A stretch of 64,000 bases of DNA from assembly GCA_903813345.2 (NCBI GenBank), contig CAIIXF020000010.1, forward strand, positions 33,223,425-33,287,424, given 5' to 3'. Origin of the DNA: Owenia fusiformis (taxonomy: Eukaryota > Annelida > Polychaeta > Sabellida > Oweniidae). Each line of letters opens with the position of its first letter. Positions within the stretch are counted from its first letter, which is position 1. The notes below the pieces were generated by a model, which saw nothing but the letters and a program-made list of their open reading frames with translations, ran no database searches and was not told where the DNA came from. Below are positions 12,960-24,021 of this stretch, piece by piece. Position numbers and translations under genes: made by a program.

Positions 12960-13840
12960 ATCACGTTTTCCAGATCCAAAAGTTCAATCTTAAAATGATG
13001 CATGTAATTACTAGCATTAATAAAACCTTTAGCGCTTAGGACCGCTACTTGCTTGTGCTCAAGAGAAACCCCCGTCTCATCCATGTTCCAGACGCATTCT
13101 GGGTGCATATAAAGGGACAGGTATTTATCAAAGATTAATGATAAGTTGTAGAAGTCTAGACCTTGATGTACTTAGAGCATCACTCTTGCGTATGGTTAGG
13201 TCATGCCTCTTTCGTAGGCTGTACCACCAGTCCTTTTAGAAGAAAATAGTAAATATTACTTTTTGAAATATAAAAGATTAGCCCATCTATGTATTTAGAC
13301 TCATATTCATAATTTCATCAAATTATTTCTCATTTGTTTTCTATCAATGTCAAGATAACACGTGCAATTGGGCGTACTCGCATTTATTTCTTATTTGCTT
13401 TTCTTATTGAGATCATTCATGGATTTTTAATCACGATGCTACAACCTGAAATTATAACTGATGTAACTAATTACAGAAAAGAGCAAGAATCATGTACTGG
13501 GCCTGGGGTTCCGTTTCTGAAGGGGGTTTTCAACCCAAGTTTTCTCACAACTTCACCCGTTTTTTTCACAAGCATCATCCGGGTAATGCCAAAGCCCTGG
13601 CTTGCCGCTCTCTTCGTTTTGCGAACAATATCCGCCTCAACATCATGGGGAAGTGTGGGAGGCCTTCCTGCCTTTCTGACCTGTTTTGTGGTCTGAAATA
13701 CTTGATCTTGGAATGCCATACTTAGCCGCCGTTTGGCGAAGGCTAAGTTTACCCTCTCTGTAGACCGCTACGGCCTTGGCCAAATCGTCTTTTGTGTACA
13801 TAGACTGAAATATAGTTTTTTGGGTATAATAGAGCAACAG
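12960..13840 (-). pseudogene. pogo/Tigger-type transposase relic
   Basis: The minus strand starts with a Psq-type helix-turn-helix (13,837-13,643) containing KLSLRQTAAKYGIPRSSISDH. A frame change then gives a CENP-B-like segment (13,719-13,471) containing GRPPTLPHDVEADIV and GFGITRMM. Further on, NMDETG at about 13,073-13,090, followed by VSLEHKQVAVLSAKG, is the first catalytic Asp block of the pogo DDE domain. A segment between these parts is missing and stops are present. The order HTH, second HTH, DDE identifies the Tc1/mariner-pogo (Tigger) group. It is not functional. Confidence 0.8.
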
Positions 13841-14700
13841 AATTTCATAATTTTGAAAGACAGCCTTATTTTGGTCAGATTTAGAATTCCTATTTTAACT
13901 AGTCTTCAAGTCATTCAACAATTATCTTGATACTGAAAACAATGAAAGAGGACAATCTGTAATAAAATATTCGATTTAGAAAGTGAGCGTTCTCGTACTC
14001 ACTTTTGAATTTAGCAGCCATTGAGAGGAAAGACTGCTCGATCAACAAATATTAGTAATCAATCAATATTTATTATTTTATTTTAAATAATTAAAACAAA
14101 CACAAGGCTATTTTGTAATGTTTGCATATTTATTATAGCTCTAAGTTATCTACAAATAAAACACACATTAAAATGACAGTCATTAAGCTTTATTTTTATC
14201 TGAAAACATACGTAAGACTGGCATAATCCAGTGCAGACCGCCATTAGCCACTGACCGGGATTATCCTCATTCATCCTAGTGGATAAGTCCCCACAGAATA
14301 AGATGTATATTTTTTATTCTTGTATTCTTGAATTTGATATCACACACAGAAGTTTGTAGATGATGTTAGGCATCCAGCATCCTGAAGGATTTTCATGGCA
14401 TTCATTGATATAAGGATTTAGATTGTAGTTTATCCCATTTTGATAAGCTAAATTGTTCCAAGAAGATGGACACTCTTAAAATTTGGCAAAGAATGAATGG
14501 CTATATAGACAACCCTGGGGTCACTTAACATATTTTTAAAAATGCAATGTCTTAATATCCTTGATATGTAGGATCAAATTGTAGATAAATATGTATATTT
14601 TCAAGAAATAGCAATAAAAAGCATTCAAGATTACTGATATAAGTATATTTTGGTTGATTTGGAAGGTATGTATCACTGCCTGTGAAAATGTGAATTTTTT
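13841..14700. other. No supported gene
   Basis: AT-rich sequence between the pogo relic and the upstream region of the MADF gene. No feature recognised. Confidence 0.5.
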
Positions 14701-14718
14701 ATCGGTCTCAGAAAACGT

Positions 14719-14868
14719 GAAAGTGAAAGTACATAAGGCGAATTGATTGAAATGCTTGAAACGGCGAAACAGGCGCAAGCAGCGAAACACTAATTTCATT
14801 TTTCAAGATGCATCGATTGAAATGATTGAAACGGTTGAAAAGGCTTGAAACGAGAAACGAACATGCTC
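14719..14868. promoter_or_regulatory. GAAA-rich upstream region with an IRF-type site
   Basis: GAAAGTGAAAGT at 14,719-14,730 matches the interferon-regulatory-factor consensus GAAANNGAAA. It is followed by two diverged copies of a GATTGAAATG(C/A)TTGAAACGG unit (from about 14,743 and 14,815) and further GAAACG motifs. The cluster lies 100-240 bp upstream of the MADF start codon. The regulatory role is inferred from motif and position only. Confidence 0.3.
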
Positions 14869-14959
14869 GTTTTTCTTTTCGCTCGTTTCCCCCATTTCCC
14901 CCGTTTCTATCTAAATTAGTCATGTGACTAACAACGCATCTGGGTCATTCACTAACAAA

Positions 14960-15099
14960 ATGGCGGGCATTCTGTCGAATGAGGATATCTCAAAATTCAT
15001 AGAGGCTTACCAAACTCTCCCATGTTTATGGGACACACTAGAGAAGTCCTATAGAAACAGGAATTTAAAAGATATTGCAGAGAAATCGCTTCTGCAAAA
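14960..15099 (+). CDS. MADF-domain protein, first coding exon
   Basis: ATG GCG GGC starts a 46-codon exon. Residues 11-46 contain FIEAYQTLPCLWDTLEKSY, the first helices of a MADF domain: the P.LWD motif and following YRNR are diagnostic. It ends at a GTGAGTAA donor (15,100) in phase 2. The next recognised exon (17,816-18,009) needs phase 1, so at least one short exon lies between or a junction is misplaced. MADF proteins are DNA-binding, Myb/SANT-like regulators; some are derived from Harbinger transposon accessory proteins, so a domesticated or element-derived origin is possible. Confidence 0.65.
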
Positions 15100-15197
15100 G
15101 TGAGTAAATGACGTTGAATCGACATATTATCGCCCATTCAAATGAATTTTTTTTTATCGCCAGAATGATTTGTACGTTTATTATTGTTTTTCAGGAA

Positions 15198-15382
15198 GGT
15201 ATCCTTGCATTGCCGTCTTTTAATAAACCTGGTTACTGGCCAATGGTGACTCCAGGAAATGCGGATATTTCATGCATAATATTTTTAATTTTTTTTTTAA
15301 TTTTTTCAAAGTTTCCAGACAACACAGGAGCTACCATTGACCTGTGTCCAGGTTTACTAAACGTAGAAAATGTAATGATACT
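15198..15382. repeat. Imperfect hairpin with about 56-bp arms
   Basis: The left arm (15,198-15,253) contains AATAAACCTGG and CCAATGGT; the right arm (15,327-15,382) contains ACCATTGA and CCAGGTTTACT. The arms are complementary over their length with scattered mismatches, around a T-rich loop of about 73 bp. The open frames on both strands here follow from the palindrome and do not look like genes. It lies in the MADF intron. Confidence 0.65.
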
Positions 15383-15617
15383 TTCTAAAAAGCAAGGAAA
15401 TACTCGCATTCTTTCATACTTTATGTTGTACCAGAAAATAACATGTGCATGTATGGCAATTTTTCGCAAAATGTTGCTTTCCAGCTCTACCTAAATAAGC
15501 TAAAGTCCAACTACAAGACATCTAGGCTGGAAATCATGATGAAATAAACCTGCCTTCCTTCCTGTTGCTGAAAATGATAAGGATCTCTAATCCATGCCAC
15601 TAACATTGTTGTATATA

Positions 15618-16724
15618 CAGGGTGGGCCAAAAAAAACCAATACCCAACTTCAAATCAGGATAAAAATAGTTATGTTCAATATGATACATTGACTTATATA
15701 TCATTTTAAAGGTAATACATTTTCAAACAATTTGGTATATAACACTATGATATAAAATCAATAGTAAAGGTGTATTATACTTATTTTGGAGGCTAGGTCG
15801 CTATTTGAGGTCTCTAGATTTTAGGGAGAAAACAGTCAATCTGTGGAATTATGTAAACTTTTATTCATAGAATATCATTTTGTTAGGTGAATACCTACAC
15901 TTGCATATTTGCATCATTGTGTGACTAAACTTATTGTTTATGAATTTCAGTGTTGTTTAATAACATTTTACAATTTATTTATTTAAACAATTGCTTAATA
16001 TGCCCCCCCCCTATGCTTCAACAAAACGCTTCAAGAAGCAGCGCCATCTTTCAACGGATTTCTGTTGCAATACATTCCAGCACTTTAGGATTCAGGGGTT
16101 CAGCTTATCACTACTTTTTATTGGATGCTTGTGATTGTACACCATTTCCTGGACCCATTACCATACATGGAGATGGCCCCATGTATGGTAATCCACCACA
16201 TTAGCATCGGGGCTGCTGGGTGGCCAAGCATCTGGATCAGTCAAATTGACAACTTGTTCGTGAAGGAATGCCAATGTCTCCTTTGATCTATGGGACAAGG
16301 CACTGTCTTGTTGAAAAATAAAACCCCCACCACATATACGTTTTATTTCTTTTAACATACCTCTTTTGAGGACTTATTGATAGTAAACAATACTGAAATT
16401 CATAAACAATAAGTTTAGTCACAAATGATGCAAATATACAAGCTTGTATTCACCTAACAAAATGATATTCTATGAATAAAAAGTTTACATAAATTCCACA
16501 GATTTACTGTTTTCTCCCTAAAATCTAGAGACCTTAAAAAGCGACCCAGCCTCCCAAATAAGTATAATACACCTTTACTATTGATTTTATGTCATAGTGT
16601 TATATACCAAATTGTTTGAAAATGTATTACCTTTAAAATGATATATAAGTCAATGTACCATATTGAGCGTAACTATTTTTATCCTGATTTAAAGTTGGGT
16701 ATTGGTTTTTTTTGGCCCACCCTG
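15618..16724 (-). mobile_element. mariner-type element (DD37D, maT-like) with long inverted repeats
   Basis: The element runs from CAGGGTGGGCC to GGCCCACCCTG, flanked on both sides by TA (in fact TATA). The terminal inverted repeats are unusually long: 15,618-15,958 and 16,385-16,724, about 340 bp each and well matched throughout. Only about 425 bp lie between them, holding the 3' part of a transposase on the minus strand. It is therefore an internally deleted, non-autonomous copy, inserted in the intron of the MADF gene. Confidence 0.9.
16010..16358 (-). pseudogene. mariner-type transposase, C-terminal remnant
   Basis: The minus-strand frame (16,358-16,158) contains FQQDSALSHRSKET (second catalytic Asp) and WPPSSPDANVVDYHTWG (third catalytic Asp in VVDY). 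I count 37 residues between the two Asp, giving DD37D, the spacing of the maT-type mariner group rather than the DD34D of classical mariner. A stop follows; recognisable C-terminal sequence continues in shifted frame down to about 16,010. The helix-turn-helix half and the first Asp are absent. Confidence 0.82.
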
Positions 16725-16914
16725 TATATGTCAGGCATTTATTAAGAATATTGTCTGCATTTATATATGACTATTGCAAGGGTAACACGTCAATGTCATA
16801 TACATGTCCTCGTGTACATGTATTATGCCTATACCATGTATACCAGAACTGAGTAAGAGTCCAGTCTTACAATACAAATAAATGTGGACACTGCAGTATA
16901 AATGTAGCCAAAAC

Positions 16915-17147
16915 CAAAACAAAGGTACTGTATGGATGTAAAGTTCTATTAGTAGTACATGTATTATTTCATAGAATTTTAAAATTGACATGTTACATAC
17001 ATATAACCATGTCATATTATTACACATAACTAGTCAAAACAAAGGTACTGTATAGATGTAAAGTTCCATTAGCAGTTCATGTACATGTATTTCATAGAAC
17101 TTGAAAATTGACATGTAAAATAAGTCATATTATTACACATAATATTC
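16915..17147. repeat. Two tandem copies of a 120-bp unit
   Basis: Copies begin at 16,915 and 17,035 with AAAACAAAGGTACTGTAT and both end in a TCATATTATTACACATAA stretch. They differ by scattered changes and small deletions. No coding meaning. Confidence 0.8.
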
Positions 17148-17365
17148 CCTGTTACTTTACAAGGAGACGCTAACTGTACAACAATCTGTGGGTTGATCAA
17201 AAATTTTATAATTTTCTAGTTACAAAGTAAGAACTGAGATTAGATACTTTAATTGGGTAAATATTTATTTCATTCTGTGCTCATTTACATGTACATCATT
17301 TAACCAGCTTCGTAATAACAAGTCAAGCTAAAAATTAGAAATCTTAAGACTATTGTGCAAAAGTA

Positions 17366-17594
17366 TATGGAAAAATATATTCATACTGCACACAAATGAC
17401 ATTTGTATATTTCAGATTATTTAGGTTTCAGTGCAAGCCTGTGCCCCCTTGCAATTAGAGGTCTACAAGCCATGTTATTTTTTCATAATCAACATGGCGG
17501 AGCATCAAAATATTAGAGGTTACACTTCATAAGCCAATTCACAAGTAATCTAAGAGGTGTCATTTGTGTGCAATATGAATATTTTTTTCCATAA
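17366..17594. repeat. Small foldback element
   Basis: TATGGAAAAATATATTCATA followed by TGCACACAAATGACA at the left is matched in inverse orientation at the right (TGTCATTTGTGTGCA, then ATGAATATTTTTTTCCATA). About 38-bp arms, 229 bp overall, no coding capacity; it lies in the MADF intron. Confidence 0.65.
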
Positions 17595-17815
17595 AAAAGA
17601 CAAGAGCCGGATAACAAATACCAGTAGCAACATTAACTTCAAAAAGGCCAAGATAAGCATCTGCCACTTTGAGATTATAATGAGCCAATTTTGTTATCAG
17701 ATATAACATATTGGAGTCCCATGACATATTATATTATGATGATCATCGTTTTGTAAAATATATGGTTACATAGGCCTATACAAGTTAAACGTTTTTCTCA
17801 TATTTTATTTTCCAG

Positions 17816-18009
17816 AAAAAGAACTTAAAGATTTGATTAAATACCCCAGAACAGGGTACACACGTGAGGCAAAAAAGACCAAAGACTCCAAAGTATCAGG
17901 AGCAGGCTCGGGTGACATTTATAGCTCTACTTGGGAACATTTCAAACCATTAAACTTTCTAGGCCCTGTAGCGAAGACTCGGAAGGGTGTGTCGAGCTCC
18001 AACTTGCAG
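17816..18009 (+). CDS. MADF-domain protein, later exon
   Basis: The exon follows an acceptor TATTTTATTTTCCAG and ends at CTTGCAG|GTACAA. Its translation contains ELKDLIKYPRTGYTREAKK, then SGAGSGDIYSSTWEHFKPLNFL. That is the C-terminal half of a MADF domain: the basic YxRE..K helix, then a Ser/Gly linker, then the W..F..L.FL block. Together with 14,960-15,099 it completes the domain. The exon ends in phase 0, so coding continues downstream, but I did not find the next exon. The intron before it is about 2.7 kb and has absorbed a mariner element, a foldback and tandem repeats. Confidence 0.65.
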
Positions 18010-18053
18010 GTACAAACTGTATTGCTCATTGTTTAGTTAAGGAATAAGTAATC

Positions 18054-18142
18054 ATGTATCATTCTATTATTGGAAATATAAAAGCATTCGTGCCTATGTA
18101 CTAACTCATATGAGTTTCAAGTATGAATATAGAATGATACAT
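18054..18142. repeat. Small palindromic element
   Basis: ATGTATCATTCTAT at 18,054-18,067 is repeated in exact inverse at 18,129-18,142. It is 89 bp overall, MITE-like. Confidence 0.5.
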
Positions 18143-18417
18143 AGTACTGCCAGGCCCATAGCCAGGATTTGCCAAGGGGGGGTTCAGTTTTCAAAGATTT
18201 CCAGGGGGGTTCACATTTGACAATTTTGGCCCAAATGTGGCTAAAATCACTTGAGAACTGCTCAAAATGGTGAAAAACTGCATATTCACTTATTCTATTA
18301 TTCCTTGTCCTACAGGTACATGCTTTTCATCCAGTAATATTTCATCACTTAAGTGAATGCCTTAATTTTCACAAAATTTGAATGAGTTGACAAGTTTGGT
18401 ATGAATTTCCCTAGATA

Positions 18418-18620
18418 GGTTATTGATCCAAGGAAGCTATGAACACTGGCTGTATCTGTGGGAATAGGCATCTGAGGGATTGCCTTAACCTTGTCTGGGT
18501 CAGGACGCATGCCTTAAATACATAGCCAATGTAGGTGACGGAGGACTGAGCTAGCCTGATCTTTTTGCGATTAAGAGTGACCAGCATTAGCTGCTTGGTG
18601 TAGTACAGCTGTATCACATT
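18418..18620 (-). pseudogene. Ty3/gypsy reverse transcriptase scrap
   Basis: The minus strand contains LNRKKIRLAQSSVTYIGYVF, the block after the RT palm in gypsy elements. A frame change then gives GMRPDPDKVKAIPQMPIPTD and HSFLGSI, which is the next conserved block. Only about 65 codons survive, in two frames. No LTR was recognised beside it. Confidence 0.75.
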
Positions 18621-20880
18621 GTGATTATTTTTAAGGGCTATAGTTAGGGTTAAGGGTGCAAAATATCTGGATTATGATTGGGGTTTAATTAGGGATAGGG
18701 TTCTGGTTATCTTTAGCTTCTGTTGCTAACTAAAAATTGTTAACCAAGTCAGCACAACTTATTGTCACAGTAACTGAGGTTGATAACCGTTGTTACATTC
18801 AGTTATGAATCAATTTAATCCTGACACTAAAGCTTCTTTTATTTGACATTTTTATTAAAAATAGCAAAAACCTGAATAACATATTGATCATAGAATGCAA
18901 ATATCTAACCTGGTGAAATTTTAATGTAGCATGTCAACAAAGTTGCCTGACAGTTGTCTCAGTTCAAGAGGGTTCATCATTTATTAGAAAAGTACCATAA
19001 CTTTTTAACATTTTCTTCAATTGCATTGATATTTTTACTAAGTAAAATCTAGGTGGTATGCTACATTTTCATGTCCAAATAGTTTACTCTAACATATAGT
19101 GGTTTAAGATATTTCTATGTGACGTCATGACCACTACCCTGGAGCAGTTGTAATGTAAAAAATACTTCAGGATTTTAAATCATATTCTTTATATCTCAAT
19201 GGCTTTATGGGATATATACCATTTAATTATATTGCTCCTGTGTCAGGATCTTCCACACTGAAGTATACTTAAGTCCAGACATCATGCAAAGTTCAGCTTA
19301 AGTGAATTTTCCATTCTTAGAACTCATATCTTCTATCACTTTGGGACCAGATCTGGCAGCATCAAATATCACGCCCAGTGATCGTACAAAATGGATGGAG
19401 GGGGGAGTGGGCGATTTCTGCAAGAAAACTCAACAAATTTGGAAGTTTTATTTTTTCAAGAGAAAATTAAAAACTATATTGCCAAATGAATAGGCGCAGT
19501 GCATGGAAAAATATGTTAGGTCTTCTTGTATTTTTTTTAACTGATACGCTTCTAAGATATGAGATCTATTAAAAAAGGCGCATTATCACTAACGTGCAAA
19601 AGTCAATGTTTTTGCTATAAATTCGGCAACAATGGTCTACACGGCCTGGAATACTTTTTTGCAAACACACTAAATAATTTTGAAGTCTATCTAATAATAT
19701 CTATCAATGAGATCATCAATGTCATCATTTGTGTCAATGAGTTGGTCAAAACCTGACGCTCTGATAATATCATTAAGTAAATTGACAGTATCTCTGCATG
19801 ATTTCATACCTGTCTAAAATAGGGTTCTTCATTTATAGATCCCAGAAAACTATTCATATTTATAGTGCTGTGGTCAGTTTATCCTATTGGAGGAGTAACA
19901 AAAGAGTTTGAAATTAGATCAGGATTATTTGTAAAGCTTAGGTCTATGCATGATCTACTTATGTTAGTGACACAGGTTGGTTCATCAATTCATTGGGAAA
20001 GACCTCAATTTCAATGTGTTCATAAAGAAAAAATGAGATCAGTGTTTTGATTTATAGCTTGAGAGCATGAGCTAGATGGCGTATTAGAATATTAATTTGT
20101 TTCAAGTTGAGTTTGTGAAGGTGATTGATAAAAAATACCATACAGAACTGTCTTAAAGTTAATCTTAAGCTCCACTCATATGGAATCTTCTTGGTCATTC
20201 ATTAAGTCATTTCTAGCTTATTTGGAATATTTTCATGAATATAAATTAAAGGGCAAGTTCAATAGTTCATTTTGAAGTGTATTTTTGAATTTCAAATAGC
20301 AAAATAATCCTATTTGTGTCATTGATTTGTTTATGATAGGGGTTGTCAGAAAAACATGAAATGGTGATATTTAACTTTGTGTTTGACACCCTGAGAGAGG
20401 GTACTACTAGTATATTTTTATACTTTACTTATAGCTATTCATAGTGCTTATATGTTTTTGACAAAACTATGGAAGGAAAGAGAAGACACTAGACAACATA
20501 TGTAATAGCAAAAAGGAGGACAATGGAGTTCAGATGAGAAGTTGCAACATTTTGAAAACACCCCTGAATATACATGCTTATCTCTGACGATGGATGAACT
20601 AATCATATATTAATATGCTGCTGACAGCTCGAAGAGTGCAGCGGTAATGCGGGAAAAATAATCTTGTGATATTAGTATGCATGCATGCACACAGATACAG
20701 TCTCAACAGTATCGTGGCATGAACAACAACAAAGACAACTACAACTTCAGAGACAACAAACCAAGGAATCAAGAAAGGTAACAACAACTCTATAAAATTG
20801 TAAAGTATATTTAAAAGGCATATTAGGAGACACAGTTTGTATATAACAATCCAAGTTGTGAAACAAATTTTTTATTAAAT
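18621..20880. other. No supported gene
   Basis: AT-rich, with only short unrelated open frames. Two stretches near 18,160-18,220 carry a GGGGGGTTC motif typical of decayed interspersed repeats. Confidence 0.5.
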
Positions 20881-21130
20881 GAGCCTTGCCATAGGAAAAC
20901 CGGTCTTATCACAAAAATTAAAATTGTTCTACAGAGCCAAAAATGTGCCCAAGATTAAGAGGAAAATGTGCTAAATTCAAATTTGACATTTTGGTCTATA
21001 TATGCGAGGAAAAATTGTTAAAACATAAGTCATGGCTCATTTGAAAGGTCTCTTTGTGCTTTTTAAGATAAACAAAAATAAGAATATTGAAAAATTCTGT
21101 GATAAGACCCCTTTTCCTGTGGCCTGGCTC
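20881..21130. mobile_element. MITE with about 32-bp inverted repeats
   Basis: The left end reads GAGCCTTGCCATAGGAAAAC and the right end, in inverse, GAGCCAGGCCACAGGAAAAG. The similarity continues through GGTCTTATCACA on both sides. It is 250 bp long with no coding capacity. Confidence 0.75.
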
Positions 21131-21347
21131 AAATATATTTTGAGAGTAATTTAAGTGTCTAATTTCTATTAGAATCTGAATTCCAAAAGATCAGATTGGA
21201 AGTAACTACTGGAACACCAGGGAGGTTAAGATTAGCGTAAATAACCCATTTACCTATACCTTTATGTAGTTTGTTATTGCAATAAGTATATATTTACCTA
21301 CATGTAAGTTACAGTGTTTGCGATACGTACTTACATATAAATGGCTA

Positions 21348-22168
21348 GCCTTGCCCAAGTCAGTCTCTTTTACTTATCTTGATTTCTATTATGACCACCT
21401 TGAACCAAAGAGAAAGCCACATGCTTTACCGACAGTTTGTTGATGTCGGTAAAATTTGACCAATCAACGATGGCCCTGTAGCGTTAGCTCATTATTATGC
21501 ACGGTCAAAAACAAGTACACTTTTCACCGGGACTTTTCACGAACAAATCTTGCACAAATCTGAGCACGAATTCATCATGAAAATACAAATATTCTATAAG
21601 AGAAATATCAATGAGAGTTTAGTGGATGCCGGGGCATCGATCGGATAACCAAAGGTGAGAAGATTTCAACAATAAATGTTGAAACAATCGCTGAACATGT
21701 AGGCTGAGATTCAATCACCGATCGATGACAACATGACCCGCTACATTGGACTAGGTCTTCGTGGATTTTCATTGCGAAATCAGTTTTAAATCAACACTGA
21801 ATCGCATGATTTAATTTATATTAATGACTCTTACCTTCCAATGTACATTTAGTTACATAATATATTGTAACTCTAAAGAAACACTCGATCAGATCATTGA
21901 ATTTCAAGTTGTAGATGGGAAGTTTGTTTTGTTTATGCAGCTCAACCTAATAACGTTTTGATTGGTCATTCAGCCTGAAGTCACACGTCGTGTCAACGCG
22001 ATATCTGTCAATCAATAAGGTTTTGCGATACCCCTGATAGCGTAGGTATCATGGAAATCTCGAAACCATTGAATATTTCAGCATAATAACAGCGGAGATG
22101 TATTGGATTGTACAAGGTGGTAATAATTCAAGACCAGATAAGTAAAAAAATACCGACTTGGGCAAGGC
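21348..22168. mobile_element. TA-flanked inverted-repeat element, non-autonomous
   Basis: The element begins GCCTTGCCCAAGTC and ends GACTTGGGCAAGGC, each end next to TA (21,346-21,347 and 22,169-22,170). Inverted similarity extends about 55-60 bp inward, through ACTTATCT and a CACCTTG block. At 821 bp it has no recognisable transposase. A TA target suggests mobilisation by a Tc1/mariner-type enzyme. Confidence 0.75.
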
Positions 22169-22474
22169 TAATAAATGGCCGAAAATAGGTAATTTGGAAA
22201 CGGATGTTTTTATTCAACAAATTATGCCATTTGTAGATCAAATATCATTCACTAAACTTTAAAATAGTACCAACAAACATTTCTTATTCGATCTGCATAA
22301 GATTGAGTGGTCGCACACATTCATTCATGCAATAAATGATCCCATGTGATGATGCATGATATAGTTGAATTAACACATTCTTCACCAGTTTTACACTTAT
22401 TGTAAATGTATGAAATTTTCGATTGTATCCATTTTCTTGTTGTTCTAATTGTTTAACTTTACTAATTGGTCACT

Positions 22475-23511
22475 CCCAAGTGAAAAAAAACAGCTTGCCA
22501 TACCACTCTAATAAACCACTAATAGACTACTAATACTCAACAAGTAGAACATGATCTATTAGTGATTTGTTAGTGGTCATTTTCGTTAACAGATCACTTT
22601 TTGCCATTGATTTAACAGGTGGTTTATTAGTTGAAAAAATTACCATGCAAATGAGATAAAAATAATTGACCAATCAGAGAGCATGTAATACACTACTAAT
22701 AGATCACTCCTGAAGTCTCAAGTATTACTAATAGACCACTAATACATCACTTCCTGAACTCTAATACACCACTTCTAGTTTAATAGACTACTAACAAATC
22801 ACTCCTGAAATCTCAGAATTTTATACATCCATAAGGTACAAAATCTCTATAGTCCTAAATTCAGTGAAAAATTATGAATAAGATTCAACATGTACATCTT
22901 CTACATACCTTTATGAATATGCTGAGCAAGATTCAATGAAGTCCAGTCACCCCTCTCTGGTTGTAATGCTACATTTCATTGGAGAATTAATTCCCTCACA
23001 TTTGAACTATTTCCGCCATTTAAAAGGGGTTTCTCATTCTAAATCAAGGATCAGTTTAATACAGGGTGTCCTAAAAGTATGGGGCCCCCCCTAGGCAGAC
23101 ATATACCAGTGTCGTCATGGTATGTGTCATATATCATTTTAAAGCTTATTCAAAGTTACATTGATTCGCCAAGTATCATTGTTCAACTCTAAAATGTGAA
23201 AAAATTACAGGCATTTCAAAATTTAGTGTTTGGTCAGAATTAAGTTCAATTTTACACCAAATCACAAGTCAATGTGTCCTCCTGGGCCATCTTACAGCAG
23301 CAACTACTAATAGACCGTTCCAGAAAAAAATCGCGTTAATACACATCTAACAAACCACTCCACCTAAAAAACCTAACAGTGGTTTATTAGTTGAGTATTG
23401 CCAGTTTTAATACATAACTTATAAACCACTTGACTTAATCACTTTTCATGGTGTATTGGTGATCTATTGGTGATGTATTAGTGGTATATTAGATTTCTTT
23501 TTTTACTTGGG
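22475..23511. mobile_element. Inverted-repeat element built of short TAATAGACCACT-type repeats
   Basis: The ends CCCAAGTGAAAAAAA and TTTTTTTACTTGGG are inverted copies. Next to both ends, and again in the middle, the sequence is a loose array of ACTAATA(G/C)A(C/T)CACT units in one orientation on the left and largely the inverse on the right (for example 23,380-23,490). Such subterminal repeat arrays resemble transposase-binding arrays of hAT/CACTA/Mutator-type elements; the superfamily is not resolved. A second element appears to have entered it at about 23,062. Confidence 0.65.
23062..23090 (+). mobile_element. Solitary mariner-like terminus
   Basis: TA followed by CAGGGTGTCCTAAAAGTATGG matches the consensus end of mariner-like elements. 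I find no inverse partner downstream, so this copy is truncated or its other end has decayed. Confidence 0.45.
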
Positions 23512-23952
23512 CTCTCATTGCTGGATCATGCTAGAAATTAACATTTCGCCTTAAGTCACTGCCCCATTAGCGGGCCCACAAGCAACATCCCTACCTACTT
23601 CAGTAGCTACACCACACTCTCTCTGAAGTATATAACAGTTCTTTGAGGTGACATGTACTTGTATATGCCATATAAGTCATCGCATGGTTTTCATTCTATA
23701 ATTAGGATGTCATTTTTATCATAAATTGTAGCATATGGTTTTGTAGCCTTTTATGTTATCTTAAACTCATTTTACAATATGCATCTGTAACAAACATACA
23801 GATAGGAGTACATGTTTATGTTTACGCTAATTTTAACCTCACTATTTTAAAGAAAACAGCTTCGTTTTGACTAACCCAAATGCATAAAGGTCATTAAAGC
23901 CTCGTATGCATCCTAAATTAATTCCTCAGTGATTTTCAAGCTAGTCTTTAGC

Positions 23953-23960
23953 TATAAAAG
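23953..23960 (+). promoter_or_regulatory. TATA box of the fibrinogen-related gene
   Basis: TATAAAAG lies 69 bp upstream of the start codon at 24,022, placing a transcription start near 23,985 if normal spacing applies. Confidence 0.6.
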
Positions 23961-24021
23961 AAACCTTAGCCATTGACTTTTGATTTTATTGTAGTTGCAC
24001 TATTTATTCCCGTAGACCAAG

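Noticed and set aside
15108-15494. 128-codon plus-strand ORF and its antisense partner
   Set aside because: Both arise from the imperfect palindrome at 15,198-15,382 and have no protein-like conservation.
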